A stretch of 5,034 bases of DNA from Acetobacteraceae bacterium. Lineage in GTDB: Bacteria; Pseudomonadota; Alphaproteobacteria; Acetobacterales; Acetobacteraceae. The notes beneath the pieces are model-generated. The model saw only the letters and a list, made by a program, of their open reading frames with translations, was not told the origin of the DNA and did no database searches. Made by a program: the position numbers and the translations under genes. Positions 4,657 through 5,034 of the stretch are shown one piece after another (within the stretch, counting starts at the first letter, position 1; every line of letters starts with the position of its first letter). The stretch lies in assembly GCA_030039695.1 (NCBI GenBank), contig JASHVB010000186.1:1-5034 (forward strand). Direction: 5' to 3'.

Positions 4657-5034
4657 GCCGGCTCGGCCCGCAGCATGTAGCCAGCGTTGCGCACGGTCTG
4701 GATCAATGGGATGGCGAACGGCCGGTCCACCTTCTGGCGCAGCCGGGAGACGTGCACATCAATCACGTTGGTCTGCGGGTCGAAATGGTAGTCCCACACG
4801 CCCTCCAGCAGCATGGTGCGCGTCACCACCTGGCCGGCGTGGCGCATCAGATATTCCAGCAGGCGGAATTCACGCGGCTGCAGGTCGATCTTCTGCCCGG
4901 CGCGCTTTACCTGGCGGGAGAGCAGGTCGAGCTCCAGGTCTTCGACCACCAGCTTGGTGATGGGACCTTCGGCCTTGCCGCGACGGGTCAGCGCCTCGAC
5001 GCGGGCGAGCAATTCGGCGAAGGCGAAGGGTTTG
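4653..5034 (-). CDS. OmpR/PhoB-family response regulator, C-terminal part (truncated by window edge)
   Basis: 126 codons are visible and the 5' part lies beyond the window. The first visible residues, KPFAFAELLARV, are the conserved Lys-Pro and last helix of a receiver domain, so the phospho-acceptor Asp is outside. The DNA-binding winged helix follows: DLELDLLSRQVKRAG, the loop DLQPREFRLLEYLMRHAGQV, the recognition region around TNVIDVHVSRLRQKVD, and the wing IQTVRNAGYML near the end. This is a transcription factor activated by phosphorylation, almost certainly by the kinase encoded immediately downstream, with which it overlaps by four bases (4653-4656). Its target genes are unknown. Self-regulation of the operon is common in this family, but the promoter is outside the window. 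Confidence 0.95.
   Translation of the reverse strand, partial: KPFAFAELLARVEALTRRGKAEGPITKLVVEDLELDLLSRQVKRAGQKIDLQPREFRLLEYLMRHAGQVVTRTMLLEGVWDYHFDPQTNVIDVHVSRLRQKVDRPFAIPLIQTVRNAGYMLRAEPA

Overview
The window looks like chromosomal DNA from a GC-rich Gram-negative bacterium, most likely an alphaproteobacterium. This rests on protein style (EnvZ-type kinase with OmpR-type regulator, nu-like glutathione transferase, 3-hydroxyisobutyrate dehydrogenase family enzyme) and strong G/C at third codon positions. No rRNA, tRNA, CRISPR array, insertion sequence or transposase gene was seen, so placement below class level would be a guess.

Left part (1-840, + strand). A leader with a cluster of TTAA(C) motifs is followed by one convincing gene of unknown function (416-796, 126 aa) with a good Shine-Dalgarno. 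Reading upstream from it, two very short ORFs (25 and 38 codons) abut it and each other through 4-base ATGA stop/start overlaps, so the locus may be a three-cistron translationally coupled unit. A hand count gives about 57 % G+C over 421-780, against about 70 % in two sampled 60-base lines of the kinase gene. This part may therefore be accessory DNA.

Middle (795-2739, - strand). An NAD-type beta-hydroxyacid dehydrogenase (297 aa) is followed, 75 bases downstream, by a glutathione S-transferase (237 aa). A hairpin with a T-tract in the - direction (795-833) probably ends this unit, and it touches the stop codon of the convergent 126-aa gene. A 10-bp GC hairpin covers the last eight codons of the transferase. 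The stretch 834-1056 holds no gene I can support.

Right part (2854-5034, - strand). This is a two-component operon: the C-terminal part of an OmpR-family response regulator (cut by the window edge), a 478-aa membrane sensor histidine kinase whose GTG start overlaps the regulator stop (GTGA), and, 57 bases on, a 102-aa secreted small protein with two cysteines in its mature part. A perfect 14-bp stem, extendable inward, separates this operon from the dehydrogenase gene. It is either a boundary element or part of the dehydrogenase leader.

The two-component genes should work as one signalling unit, perhaps with the small exported protein as a periplasmic accessory. The dehydrogenase and transferase may share a catabolic or detoxification role. 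The best candidate for something undescribed is the chain of micro-ORFs plus unknown protein at the left.
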